64,000 nt of DNA, taken from positions 434,001-498,000 of the forward strand of contig CAVPKH010000003.1 in the NCBI GenBank assembly GCA_963705635.1. Reading direction: 5' to 3'. A program made the position numbers and the translations under genes. Positions within the stretch are counted from its first letter, which is position 1. Each line of letters begins with the position of its first letter. The stretch comes from VRUE01 sp963705635 (GTDB lineage: Bacteria; Actinomycetota; Thermoleophilia; Solirubrobacterales; 70-9). The notes below the pieces were generated by a model, which was not told the DNA's origin, searched no databases, and was given only the letters and a program-made list of their open reading frames with translations. Positions 42,102 through 50,419 of the stretch are shown in pieces.

Positions 42102-42836
42102 TTAGACCATGCCTAGGCCGCCGCTTACTCCTAGGGTCTCGCCGGTTATGTAGGTGGCGTCGTCGGAGACCAGGAAGGCCGCTGCTGCTGCTACCTCGTC
42201 GGGCTGGCCGAGGCGGCCCATCTGGGTTGCCGACTTCATCGTCTCGATCACCTTTTCGCCGATCTCGCCAAACTCCCTGGCGCCCATCAGCAACGGCGTC
42301 TCGATCGGGCCGGGGGCGATCGAGTTGGCGGTGATCCCGTAGCGGGCGTTCTCGCGGGCGATCGCCTTCATGAAGGCGACGATGCCGCCCTTGGCGGCCG
42401 AGTAGACGGCCGAGCCCTTGGAGCCGACCCGGCCCGCCTCGGAGGAGATGCTGAGAATGCGGCCGTACTTCGCCTGCTGCATCGCGGGCAGGGCGGCGAA
42501 GGTGCAGTTGAGGACGCCGTTCAGGTTGATCGCCAGCACCCGCTGCCACTGCTCTGGCGTCGTGTAGGTGAAGAAGCCGAACTCGTCGGTGCCGGCGTTG
42601 TTGACGAGGACGTCGAGCGTGCCGATCGCCTCAACCGCGGCCTGGGCCGAGGAAAGCTCGGTGACATCGAGCTCGAGCGCGTGGCCGTTGATCTCTCCGG
42701 CGACCTTTCCGGCGCCGTCGACGTCGACGTCGCCGACCCAGACCTCAGCACCCTCGGCGGCGAGCCGGGCGGCAATCGCGGCGCCGATCCCGCTGGCGCC
42801 GCCGGTCACCAGAGCCTTTCGTCCCTCCAGTCGCAT
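42102..42836 (-). CDS. Short-chain dehydrogenase/reductase (FabG-like)
   Basis: 244 residues, classical SDR. ALVTGGASGIGAAIAARLA (NAD(P) loop), LDVLVNNAGTDEFGFF, ILSISSEAGRVGSKGSAVYSAAKGG (Ser, Tyr and Lys of the active site) and the late APGPIETPLL segment. Acidic residue after the second strand (VWVGDVDVD) favours NAD(H). Probably a 3-oxoacyl or alcohol dehydrogenase; substrate unknown. TATGCT lies 8 bases before its ATG. Confidence 0.92.
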   Translation of the reverse strand: MRLEGRKALVTGGASGIGAAIAARLAAEGAEVWVGDVDVDGAGKVAGEINGHALELDVTELSSAQAAVEAIGTLDVLVNNAGTDEFGFFTYTTPEQWQRVLAINLNGVLNCTFAALPAMQQAKYGRILSISSEAGRVGSKGSAVYSAAKGGIVAFMKAIARENARYGITANSIAPGPIETPLLMGAREFGEIGEKVIETMKSATQMGRLGQPDEVAAAAAFLVSDDATYITGETLGVSGGLGMV

Positions 42837-42844
42837 CGGGCGGG

Positions 42845-42854
42845 AGCATAGACT
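42845..42854. promoter_or_regulatory. Overlapping divergent -10 boxes for the SDR and npdG genes
   Basis: TATGCT on the minus strand (42845-42850) and TAGACT on the plus strand (42849-42854) share the central TA. They lie 8 and 9 bases before the starts at 42836 (minus) and 42864 (plus), so the two genes compete for one short promoter region of 27 bases. Confidence 0.45.
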
Positions 42855-42863
42855 GGCGCGCTC

Positions 42864-43556
42864 GTGGCCGAGCTGCCCACCATCCCGATCGTCGGTGGCA
42901 CCGGCGCCCTCGGCGCCGGCCTGGCGTTGCGCTGGGCCAAGGCGGGGGCGCCGATCGCGATTGGCTCCCGCTCAGCCGAGCGCGCCGAGGAAGCGGCGGC
43001 GAAGCTGCGCGAGAAGGTGCCGGGCGCGCAGGTCGAGGGCCTGCTCAACGAGGACGCGGCGCGGCGCGGCGAGGTCGTCTTCCTCACCGTCCCCTTCCGC
43101 AATCAGTCGGAGAACCTCAACAACCTGCGCGAGGCGCTGCAGCCGGGCCAGATCCTGGTCGACTGCACCGTCCCCCTGGCTGCCGCGGTGAGCGGCAAGG
43201 CGACGCGCTCGCTCGGCGTCTGGCAGGGCTCCGCCGCCCAGCAGGCCCAGGAGATGGTGCCGGAGGGGGTCACCGTTGTCGCGGCGCTGCACACCGTGGG
43301 CGCGCCCACGCTCGCCGACGGCGAGGCCGAGCTGGGCGAGGACGTGCTGGTCTGCGGCGACCGCAAGGCCGACAAGGCGCGGGTGGCGCGGCTGATCGAG
43401 CTGATCCCGGGCCTGCGCGCGGTCAACGCCGGCGCCCTCGAGATGGCGCGGATCGTCGAGCAGCTGACGCCGATGCTGATCTCGGTGAACACCCGCTACA
43501 AGGCCCACGCCGGGATCCGCCTCACCGGCCTTCCCGATACCGACCACTGGGCGTAG
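42864..43556 (+). CDS. npdG: NADPH-dependent F420 reductase
   Basis: 230 residues. IPIVGGTGALGAGLALRWAK is the Rossmann NADPH loop, IAIGSRSAERAEEAA the phosphate-binding strand, and VFLTVPFRNQSENLNNL, VSGKATRSLGVWQGSAAQQ and VVAALHTVGAPTLAD match NpdG/Fno. It moves hydride between NADPH and F420, linking the cofactor to central metabolism. First gene of npdG-cofD-cofC-cofE, with cofD starting 4 bases after its stop. GTG start. Confidence 0.9.
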   Translation: MAELPTIPIVGGTGALGAGLALRWAKAGAPIAIGSRSAERAEEAAAKLREKVPGAQVEGLLNEDAARRGEVVFLTVPFRNQSENLNNLREALQPGQILVDCTVPLAAAVSGKATRSLGVWQGSAAQQAQEMVPEGVTVVAALHTVGAPTLADGEAELGEDVLVCGDRKADKARVARLIELIPGLRAVNAGALEMARIVEQLTPMLISVNTRYKAHAGIRLTGLPDTDHWA

Positions 43557-43559
43557 GCC

Positions 43560-44489
43560 GTGCGGGTTGCCCTGCTCGCCGGCGGCACCGGTGGCGCCAA
43601 GCTCGCCGCCGGGATGCAGGAGGAGATCGGCTCCGACCTGACGGTGATCGCCAACACCGGCGACGACATCGAGACCCTCGGCGTCCACGTCTCCCCCGAC
43701 CCCGACCTCGTCACCTACTGGCTCAGCGGCGAAATCGACGAGGAGCGTGGCTGGGGGCTGCGCGACGACAGCTTCACCGCCTTCGAGCGCCTGACCAAGC
43801 TCGGCGCGCCGAGCTGGTTCGGCCTCTCCGACCGCGACCTCGCCGCCTGCCTCTACCGGCGGCAGTTCCTCGACGAGGGCGGCAGCCTCACCGATGCCCA
43901 GGCGCAGATCGGCCGCGGCCTCGGGGTCGAGGCGCGGGTGCTGCCGATGTGCGAGGCGCCGGTGCGGACCAAGGTGCGGACCGCGGCCGGCGTGCGCGCC
44001 CTGCAGGAGTACCTGATCGTCGACCAGGGCGAGCCCGAGGTCCACGGCGTCGAGCTGGATGGAATCGAGGCGGCCGAGCCGAGCGCCGAGGTGCTGGAGG
44101 CGCTGCGCTGGGCGGAGGCGATCGTGATCGGGCCCTCCAATCCGGTGATCAGCATCGGCCCGATCCTCGCCGTTCCCGGCATGACCGACGCGATCTCCGC
44201 CTCGAGCTCCCCGGTCATCGCCGTCAGCCCCTTCGTCGCCGGCCAGGTCGTCAAGGGCCCGACCGAGCGCTTCATGCAGGCTCTCGGGCGCCCCTCGACC
44301 GCGGCGGGCGTCGCTTCGCTGTACACCGGACTGATCGACGCGATGGTCGTCGACGAGGGCGACCCCGACCCGCCGCCAGCGGAGATCCCGACCCTTGCCG
44401 CCTCGACCCTGATGGAGGGCGCGGCCGGACGAGCGCGGGTGGCGCGCATCGTCCTCGACTACGCCGCTAGCCTCGTCGAAGGTGACTGA
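43560..44489 (+). CDS. cofD: 2-phospho-L-lactate (or enolpyruvyl) transferase CofD/FbiA
   Basis: 309 residues. VALLAGGTGGAKLAAGM is the CofD N-terminal loop; VIANTGDDIETLGVHVSPD and SWFGLSDRDLAACLYRRQ are conserved contacts, and VIGPSNPVISIGPILAVPGM binds the guanylated donor. It joins the activated phospho-acid to Fo, giving F420-0 or dehydro-F420-0. GTG start 4 bases after npdG. Confidence 0.93.
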   Translation: MRVALLAGGTGGAKLAAGMQEEIGSDLTVIANTGDDIETLGVHVSPDPDLVTYWLSGEIDEERGWGLRDDSFTAFERLTKLGAPSWFGLSDRDLAACLYRRQFLDEGGSLTDAQAQIGRGLGVEARVLPMCEAPVRTKVRTAAGVRALQEYLIVDQGEPEVHGVELDGIEAAEPSAEVLEALRWAEAIVIGPSNPVISIGPILAVPGMTDAISASSSPVIAVSPFVAGQVVKGPTERFMQALGRPSTAAGVASLYTGLIDAMVVDEGDPDPPPAEIPTLAASTLMEGAAGRARVARIVLDYAASLVEGD

Positions 44490-44507
44490 CTCCCCCTCAA
44501 TCGCAGC

Positions 44508-45149
44508 TTGAAGGCGACTGCGGTCCTGCCGGTCAAGCGCTTTGCCGCGGCCAAGCAGCGGCTCGCGCCCGGCATCGGCGCCACGCACCGCGCGGAGCTG
44601 GCGGCGGCAATGCTGGAGGACGCGCTTGAAGCAATCGGCGCGGCGCGCTCGATCGAGCGCACGATCGTCGTCACCAGCGAGCCGCGCGCGGTCGAGCTGG
44701 CGAGGGCGGGTAACGCCGAGGTGCTCCCCGATCCAGACGAGGGCGGCCACTCGGGCGCCGCCCTGGCCGGCATCGCCCGCGCACGGGAGCTCGGCGCCGG
44801 CCGCGTCGTCCTCCTCCCCATCGACTGCCCGCTGCTGGCGACCCGCGAGCTCGAACGCCTGCTCACCGGAATGCCCGATCCCTACGTTGCGATCGTCCCC
44901 GACCGGCACGGCACCGGCACCAACGCCCTGGCGCTCGCACCCCCCAACGCGATCGAGCCTTCCTTCGGCGAGGGCAGCTGCGCCCGCCACGTCGCCGCGG
45001 CGCGAGAGGCGGGCATTCCCTTTGGAGTCGAGGAGCTGCCCTCGCTGGCGCTCGACCTCGATACCCCGGCCGACATCGTCGCCCTCACCCGCGAGCTGAC
45101 AGCGCGAGGCGGCCGGGCCAGGCGCACGGCCAAGGCTCTCGGCATATGA
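44508..45149 (+). CDS. cofC: Phosphoenolpyruvate/2-phospholactate guanylyltransferase CofC (FbiD)
   Basis: 213 residues, nucleotidyltransferase fold: TAVLPVKRFAAAKQRLAPG (GTP loop), RVVLLPIDCPLLATRELERL (metal Asp), VAIVPDRHGTGTNALAL. It makes the GTP-activated phospho-acid used by CofD. TTG start; an alternative start further in is not supported. The stop is followed by palindrome C. Confidence 0.9.
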   Translation: MKATAVLPVKRFAAAKQRLAPGIGATHRAELAAAMLEDALEAIGAARSIERTIVVTSEPRAVELARAGNAEVLPDPDEGGHSGAALAGIARARELGAGRVVLLPIDCPLLATRELERLLTGMPDPYVAIVPDRHGTGTNALALAPPNAIEPSFGEGSCARHVAAAREAGIPFGVEELPSLALDLDTPADIVALTRELTARGGRARRTAKALGI

Positions 45150-45161
45150 GCCCCCCTTCCG

Positions 45162-45208
45162 TTCCGGTGCGCCTTATCCCCGAATACCAGGGGCAAGGCG
45201 CACCGGAA
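45162..45208. repeat. Palindrome C: 14-bp perfect arms between cofC and cofE
   Basis: TTCCGGTGCGCCTT (45162-45175) and AAGGCGCACCGGAA (45195-45208), with an inner CCCC/GGGG pair in the loop. The right arm ends on the A of the cofE ATG, so the folded RNA would bury the cofE ribosome-binding region. It resembles palindrome A in its inner part. Confidence 0.75.
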
Positions 45209-46023
45209 TGAGGAAAGTGGAGGCGATTGGGGTCGAGGGGCTTCCCGAGATCGAGGAGGGTGCACGACTGGGGGAGCTGATCACGGCGCGCACCGAGCTG
45301 CTCGACGGCGACGTCGTCGTCATCGCCCAGAAGGCGGTCTCCAAGGCCGAGGACCGGGTCATCCACCTCTCGTCGGCAATACCCAGCGCCGAGGCGCGCC
45401 GCCTTGCCGCGGCACTGGGCAAGGACCCTGCGCTGGTGCAGCTGATCCTCAACGAGAGCAAAGAAGTGCTGCGAGCCGAGCGCAACGTGCTGATCACCGA
45501 AACCCACCATGGCCTCGTCTGCGCCAACGCCGGCATCGACACCTCCAACCTGCCCGAGGACGGCACCGTCTGCCTACTGCCCGAGGACCCCGACGCCTCG
45601 GCTCGCAAGCTCAAGACCGAAATCACCGCCGCGATCTCTGAGGAGCCGGGGGTGGGGCTCTCCGGACACTGCCCGCTTTTGTCCGGGGAGGCCCACCCCC
45701 GGCTCCTCCCCACGATCGCAGTGGTGATCGCCGACAGCTTCGGACGCGCCTGGCGCCTCGGCCAAGCCGAGGTCGCGATCGGCTGTGCCGGCCTCGTCCC
45801 CCTGGACGACTGGCGCGGCCGCGCCGACGCGCACGGCCGCGAGCTGGAAGCAACCCAGATCGCGATCGCCGACGAGGCCGCAGCAGCAGCCGATCTGGCT
45901 CGCAGCAAGGACAGTCGAGTGCCCGCGGTGATCGTCCGCGGCTTGGATCGCTTCGTCACCGCCGACGACGGCCCCGGCGCCGCGGCCCTTCGCCGCCCGC
46001 CCGAGGAGGACCTCTTCCGCTGA
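45208..46023 (+). CDS. cofE: Coenzyme F420-0:L-glutamate ligase CofE, with in-frame palindromic insert
   Basis: 271 residues. VEAIGVEGLPEIEEGARL, DVVVIAQKAVSKAEDR, ETHHGLVCANAGIDTSNL (GTP/metal loop) and VVIADSFGRAWRLGQAEVAIG are in CofE order. It adds the gamma-linked glutamate tail to F420-0. The nitroreductase-like C-terminal domain of mycobacterial FbiB is absent. Residues about 145-168 (EEPGVGLSGHCPLLSG and following) are extra relative to the family and correspond exactly to palindrome D. No strong Shine-Dalgarno is free of palindrome C. Confidence 0.9.
   Translation: MRKVEAIGVEGLPEIEEGARLGELITARTELLDGDVVVIAQKAVSKAEDRVIHLSSAIPSAEARRLAAALGKDPALVQLILNESKEVLRAERNVLITETHHGLVCANAGIDTSNLPEDGTVCLLPEDPDASARKLKTEITAAISEEPGVGLSGHCPLLSGEAHPRLLPTIAVVIADSFGRAWRLGQAEVAIGCAGLVPLDDWRGRADAHGRELEATQIAIADEAAAAADLARSKDSRVPAVIVRGLDRFVTADDGPGAAALRRPPEEDLFR
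45640..45708. repeat. Palindrome D inside cofE, 28 base pairs with one mismatch
   Basis: Outer arms 45640-45656 and 45692-45708 are a perfect 17-bp match; the helix continues inward (45658-45668 with 45680-45690, including one G-T pair) after one mismatch. Length of the insert keeps the cofE frame. Confidence 0.85.
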
Positions 46024-46027
46024 AGTC

Positions 46028-46141
46028 GGGCCCATCCCGGTAGGGGTGGAGCGTCTTGTACTTTTTCGGCGCCCACCTCGCGGCGCCAGCAGCCCACTCT
46101 CCAGCGAAGAAGTTAAGTGGAACCCCTACCGGGATGGGCCC
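46028..46141. repeat. Palindrome E: 20-bp perfect arms between cofE and the alcohol dehydrogenase
   Basis: Arms 46028-46047 and 46122-46141 pair perfectly, with a 74-base loop that holds a smaller GC hairpin. The right arm includes the dehydrogenase stop codon (46126-46128). Its ACCGGGATG core also occurs in palindrome F. Convergent position allows a bidirectional terminator role, but no T tract is present. Confidence 0.8.
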
Positions 46142-47130
46142 CGGCTCGCGACACGAAGCACAGCCGCCCCCCTGAGGCTGCCGTCCCGGATCGCGTCAAG
46201 AGCCTCGTTGGCCTTCTCGAGCGGGAAGACCTCGACCTCGGTCTCGACCGGGACCTGCGGCGCCAGCGCCATGAACTCCGCGCCGTCCCGCCGGGTCAGG
46301 TTGGCGACCGAGCCGAGGCTGCGCTCGCCCCAGAGGGACTCGTAGGCGAAGGCGGGGATCTCGCTCATGTGGATGCCGGCGCTGATGATCCGGGCGCCCT
46401 TGGCGCTCGCGCGCAGTGCCGTGGTCATCAAGGGCCCGACCGGGGCGAAGACGATCGCGCCGTCGATCTCCTCGGGCGGCGATTCCCCGGAGGAGCCGGC
46501 CCACTCCGCCCCCAACTCACGCGCAAACGCCTGCGTCTCCCGATCACCCTCGCGGGTGAAGGCGAAGACCCGCCGGCCCTGGTGAACCGCGACCTGACAG
46601 AGGATGTGAGCCGCGGCGCCGAAACCGTAGAAGCCGATCCGCTCCGCGTCGCCGACCAGGCGCAGCGCCCGATAGCCGATCAACCCGGCGCAGAGCAGCG
46701 GCGCCGCCTGCTCGTCTGCGTAGCCCTCCGGGATCGCGAAGCAGAAGCGCTCGTCGGCCACGGCCATCTCGGCGTAGCCGCCGTCGATGTCGTAGCCGGT
46801 GAAACGGGCGCGGTCGCAGAGGTTCTCGCGCCCGCTGCGGCAGTAGCGGCACTCGCCGCAGGTCCAGCCGAGCCACGGCACCCCGACCCGCTGCCCGACC
46901 TCGAAGCGCTCCGCCCCCTCCCCCGCTTCGACCACGGCGCCGACGATCTGGTGGCCGGGGACGAGCGGCAGCTTCGGCTGCTCGAGATCGCCGTCGACGA
47001 TGTGCAGGTCGGTGCGGCAGACGCCGCAGGCGTGGACCGCGATCAGCATCTGCCCGGCGTCGGGTCGCGGGTCGGACAGCTCCGCAGGCCGCAGCGGCTG
47101 ACGCTGCCGCTCCAGGACCATCGCCCGCAT
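46126..47130 (-). CDS. Zinc-dependent alcohol dehydrogenase
   Basis: 334 residues, MDR fold, of the subtype named zinc-binding alcohol dehydrogenase AdhA-like. Catalytic zinc ligands in HACGVCRTDLHI and PGHQIVGAVVEAG; structural zinc cysteines in CGECRYCRSGRENLC. ERIGFYGFGAAAHILCQVA is the cofactor loop. It should oxidise alcohols or reduce aldehydes with NAD(P). The last codons and the stop lie within the right arm of palindrome E, so the insertion may have replaced the original C-terminus. ATG 47130 fits the usual N-terminus. Confidence 0.9.
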   Translation of the reverse strand: MRAMVLERQRQPLRPAELSDPRPDAGQMLIAVHACGVCRTDLHIVDGDLEQPKLPLVPGHQIVGAVVEAGEGAERFEVGQRVGVPWLGWTCGECRYCRSGRENLCDRARFTGYDIDGGYAEMAVADERFCFAIPEGYADEQAAPLLCAGLIGYRALRLVGDAERIGFYGFGAAAHILCQVAVHQGRRVFAFTREGDRETQAFARELGAEWAGSSGESPPEEIDGAIVFAPVGPLMTTALRASAKGARIISAGIHMSEIPAFAYESLWGERSLGSVANLTRRDGAEFMALAPQVPVETEVEVFPLEKANEALDAIRDGSLRGAAVLRVASRGPSR

Positions 47131-47134
47131 CGAG

Positions 47135-47923
47135 TCAGGGCAGGACGGGTTCCTGCGCGGCGCCGAGCTCGGCCGGGTCGATGCCGAGCTCCGCAGCCCC
47201 CGGGATCGATTCCCCATCTTCGACCAGCTCGACTTCGACCCCCACCTGCACGCAGTTGCCTTCGGAGAGGAGCAGGCCGATCAGGGCTCGGACGGCGCTG
47301 AGGTCGCCCTCGAGGTCGATCTCACTCTCGCTGCCGTCGCTGGCGAAGCGCTGGATCAGGATGCCGGCCCCGGACTCGCCGTAGGCCTCTTCCACGCTTG
47401 CGAAGCTGACGGTGACGACGTATTCGTCGCCTTCGCAGCTCGGAGCGGGGTCGACGACGCCCCCGGAGGCGGTGCCGGGGCCGCCGCTCTCGCCCCCAGC
47501 GCCACGCACGGGCACCGCGACCGGCACGGCTGAAGGTTGAGGCGCCGGCGCAGGCACGGTGGCGATCGGCTGCGCCGCTGGAGGCGACGTCGGTGGCGGT
47601 GGCGGGACTGGCGCGGGCGGAGCTGGCGCGGGCACGGCCTGGGTCACCACGTGGCCCGGAGAGACCGCGAGGGCCGGGCCAGCACGACCCTCTCCCGAGG
47701 GCGCCGAGACCGCCACCGGCTCGGCCGCAACCACCGCAGGCGCGACAGGGGCGACTCGCGCCTCCGCGACGGCGCCGGGCGGCCCAGCGGCAGGAGCAGC
47801 CAGTTCAACCGAGTCGCCCAAGGCAGCCCCCAGCCCAGGGGCAATGCTCAGGCTCGGCTCGACCGAGGTGGTCTCCCAGGGGCGCAGGCCAGCCAGCGCC
47901 ACCGCCCCAAGCACCAGCATCAA
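47135..47923 (-). CDS. Secreted or anchored Pro/Ala-rich protein, start uncertain
   Basis: 262 residues from the first usable start. A hydrophobic N-terminal segment (LVLGAVALAGL) continues upstream in frame (FPRLAVFSLLGLM), but no ATG/GTG/TTG appears before a stop near 48005, so either TTG 47923 is used or the 5' end is damaged. Residues 20-155 are Ala/Pro/Val-rich linker. The C-terminal 100 residues form a compact domain with one Cys pair (PSCEGDEYVVTVSFASV, GNCVQVGVEVELVEDG). No family recognised. Confidence 0.5.
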   Translation of the reverse strand: MMLVLGAVALAGLRPWETTSVEPSLSIAPGLGAALGDSVELAAPAAGPPGAVAEARVAPVAPAVVAAEPVAVSAPSGEGRAGPALAVSPGHVVTQAVPAPAPPAPVPPPPPTSPPAAQPIATVPAPAPQPSAVPVAVPVRGAGGESGGPGTASGGVVDPAPSCEGDEYVVTVSFASVEEAYGESGAGILIQRFASDGSESEIDLEGDLSAVRALIGLLLSEGNCVQVGVEVELVEDGESIPGAAELGIDPAELGAAQEPVLP

Positions 47924-48009
47924 GCCGAGCAGCGAAAAGACTGCGAGTCTCGGAAACCCTCCATCCCCGACTGACGAACGCGAAGCGATAAACGGACGAT
48001 ACCGCTAAT

Positions 48010-50358
48010 TCAGTAGGTCTCAACGATCTCGTAGAGGGTCGTGCGCTGGGCCGGCTCGCGGCCGCCGGCGCGGGCGGCGTCGATCAGCTGCTCGGGCTCG
48101 AGGCGGACGCCGTGCTGGGAGCCGGCCATGCGCGAGATGTTCTCCTCCATCAGGGTGCCGCCGAGGTCGTTGACGCCCCAGCGCAGCGCCTCAGTGGCAG
48201 CGCCGAGCCCCATCTTCACCCAGCTCGCCTGCAGGTTGGGGATCGTCTTGCCCAGGGCCAGGCGGAAGGCCGCAGTGTGCTTGAGGTTCTCGGCGTCGGA
48301 GATCTCCTCGATCCCGTGGGTGCGGCCGAGCATCGTGTTGAAGGGGATGAAGCTGAGCGGGACGAACTCGGTGATGCCGCCGGTGCGCTCCTGCAGGGCG
48401 CGAATCACCCGCATGTGGCGGGCCAGCTCGCGTGGCTCCTCGATGTGGCCGAACATCACGGTCGAGGTCGAGCGCAGCCCGGCCCGATGCGAGGCCTCGA
48501 TGATCTCGACCCAGCGATCGGCCGGCAGCTTGTTCGGCGAGATCCGCTGCCGCACGCCGTCGTCGAGCACCTCGGCGGCGGTCCCCGGCGTCGACCCCAG
48601 CCCGCACTCGATCAGGTACTCGAAGACCTCGTCCGGCCCCTTGCCGGAGCGCTCGCACATGTAGTGGACCTCCATCGGCGAGTAGGCGTGCAGGTGCAGC
48701 TGCGGCGCCACGTCCTTGGCCAGCCGCAGCCACTTGCCGTACTCCTCGAGGGTCAGGTCTGGATGGATGCCGCCCTGCATGCAGAGCTCGGTGGCGCCAA
48801 ACGCAACCGCATCTTCAATCCGCGCCGCGAAGTCCTCCTCCGAGACCTCATAAGCATCCGGCGAGCGCTTCCCCTGCCCGAACCCGCAGAAGGCGCAGCC
48901 GACGACGCAGATGTTGGTGAAGTTGATGTTGCGGTTGACGACAAACGTAACCCGGTTCCCAGCGAGCTCCTCGCGAAGCTCATCCGCCGCGACCCGCATC
49001 TCCTCGATCACCCCAGGCCGCGTCTCGGCAAAGAGCGCAGTGAGCTCGTCCTCGGAGAGTTCCTTGCCCTCGCGCCCTTTGGCGATCGCTTCCGGCGCCA
49101 GCCCACCGTCGATTGCCTCTTCGCTCCGGCGCCCAGACCCCCGCCGCGGAATGAAGCTCCAGTACTTGAGCTTGATCACATCGAGGACCCCTTGCTCCAT
49201 CCACTCCGCATCCATGTACTGCGGGTAGACGCAGAGCCTCTCGGTCAGCGCAAACCCCTTCGGCGCCAGCGACTTCCGAACCTCGTGCGGGCTCGGAAAC
49301 GCATGCTCGGGCGAGATGTGGTCGCCGTTTGCGGACAGGCCGCCAAGGTCAGTGGCCCCGGCCGCGACAAGCTCCCCCCAAGCATCGGAAAGATTCGGCG
49401 GCACCTGAATCCCGACGTCCGGCATCAGCCTCTTGCACTCGCGGATGAGTCGCTTGATGTCGTCGACAGAGACCTCACTTGCCCAAGCGGGGGGGGCCAC
49501 CGGGATGCCCCCTCCCGGAGCAACAGCCTGGGAAGCTCCGGGAGGGGGCATCCCGGTGGCCTTCTCAGAGACGGCGAGGGTCGAGCGGGACCCCTCTGAC
49601 GGGAATTCGCGACCCACACCAACCTCTGTCCCTCCCCCGCCGTTCGAAGGGGGAGCCCCGGCAGAGGGGTCCCGCTCGACCCCCCACCGCTCACGAGCAG
49701 CCTCGTCAGCAATGTCGGCCACTTCCGCCCCGTAGTACTTCGGGTGCGGAACGAAGTTCTGCAGGATCACCTCTTGGATGTGCCCGTAGCGGTTGTGCAG
49801 ATCGGCAAGAGCTTCGAGAGATTCGACCTGCTCCTCCTCGGTCTCACCGATCCCAACCAGGATGCCGCTGGTAAAGGGAATCTTCAGCTCACCGGCGGCC
49901 TCGATCGTCGCCAGCCGTCGCGCCGGGTGCTTGGTCGGAGAGCCAGCGTGCACCGTGTCCATCAGCCGCTCGGAGACCGACTCGAGCATCAGGCCCTGGG
50001 AAGCCGTGACCTCGCGCAGTCGTGCCAGATCGGCATGGTCGAGGACGCCGATATTGGTGTGCGGGAGCATGCCTCGCTCGAGCGCACGCTCGCATGCCCA
50101 AACGACGTAAGAGGTGAAGTCGTCGTGGCCCCACTCGGCGAGCTTGGCGGCGACGACCGGGTTGACCTCGGGCCGCTCGCCGGTGAGGACCAGCAGCTCC
50201 TTGGCGTTGCGCTTCAGCGCCTCGTCGAGCAGCCCCTCGACCTCGTCAGGGGCGCGGATGTGCGCCTGGTGAGTCGCGAAGGCGCAGTACTTGCAGTAGC
50301 ACTGGCAGGTGCGCGAGAGGGAGAGCGTGTAGTTCCGCGAGAAGGTGACCCGGCGCAC
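48010..50358 (-). CDS. fbiC: FbiC: fused CofG/CofH 7,8-didemethyl-8-hydroxy-5-deazariboflavin (Fo) synthase
   Basis: 782 residues with two radical-SAM modules. CofG half: TCQCYCKYCAF at 17-27 (C18-x3-C22-x2-C25). CofH half: TNICVVGCAFCGFG near 482. Makes Fo from diaminouracil and tyrosine, the first committed step to F420. Residues about 223-291 in the CofG half are an extra Gly/Pro/Ser-rich stretch (DPSAGAPPSNGGGG, GMPPPGASQAVAPGGG) encoded by palindromes F and G; the fold resumes at ASEVSVDDIKRLIREC. GTG start. Encoded away from the other F420 genes. Confidence 0.95.
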   Translation of the reverse strand: MRRVTFSRNYTLSLSRTCQCYCKYCAFATHQAHIRAPDEVEGLLDEALKRNAKELLVLTGERPEVNPVVAAKLAEWGHDDFTSYVVWACERALERGMLPHTNIGVLDHADLARLREVTASQGLMLESVSERLMDTVHAGSPTKHPARRLATIEAAGELKIPFTSGILVGIGETEEEQVESLEALADLHNRYGHIQEVILQNFVPHPKYYGAEVADIADEAARERWGVERDPSAGAPPSNGGGGTEVGVGREFPSEGSRSTLAVSEKATGMPPPGASQAVAPGGGIPVAPPAWASEVSVDDIKRLIRECKRLMPDVGIQVPPNLSDAWGELVAAGATDLGGLSANGDHISPEHAFPSPHEVRKSLAPKGFALTERLCVYPQYMDAEWMEQGVLDVIKLKYWSFIPRRGSGRRSEEAIDGGLAPEAIAKGREGKELSEDELTALFAETRPGVIEEMRVAADELREELAGNRVTFVVNRNINFTNICVVGCAFCGFGQGKRSPDAYEVSEEDFAARIEDAVAFGATELCMQGGIHPDLTLEEYGKWLRLAKDVAPQLHLHAYSPMEVHYMCERSGKGPDEVFEYLIECGLGSTPGTAAEVLDDGVRQRISPNKLPADRWVEIIEASHRAGLRSTSTVMFGHIEEPRELARHMRVIRALQERTGGITEFVPLSFIPFNTMLGRTHGIEEISDAENLKHTAAFRLALGKTIPNLQASWVKMGLGAATEALRWGVNDLGGTLMEENISRMAGSQHGVRLEPEQLIDAARAGGREPAQRTTLYEIVETY
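49495..49561. repeat. Palindrome F inside fbiC, 27-bp perfect arms
   Basis: Arms 49495-49521 and 49535-49561 pair perfectly around the loop AACAGCCTGGGAA. Arm core ACCGGGATGCCCCCTCCCGG and loop resemble palindrome H (57598-57663), whose loop is AACAGCGTGGAG. It is the clearest pair of related copies in the window. Confidence 0.9.
49578..49682. repeat. Palindrome G inside fbiC, 21-bp perfect arms
   Basis: Arms 49578-49598 and 49662-49682 (outer part GGGTCGAGCGGGACCCCTCT) pair perfectly. The 63-base loop contains a further CTCCCCC/GGGGGAG hairpin. It lies 16 bases from palindrome F and remains in frame with fbiC. Confidence 0.85.
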
Positions 50359-50419
50359 CGCAAGGACGCTACCGCACGCGCCGTCTAGGTCCCGGCGCGT
50401 GCGGGCAGAACGAAAACTC

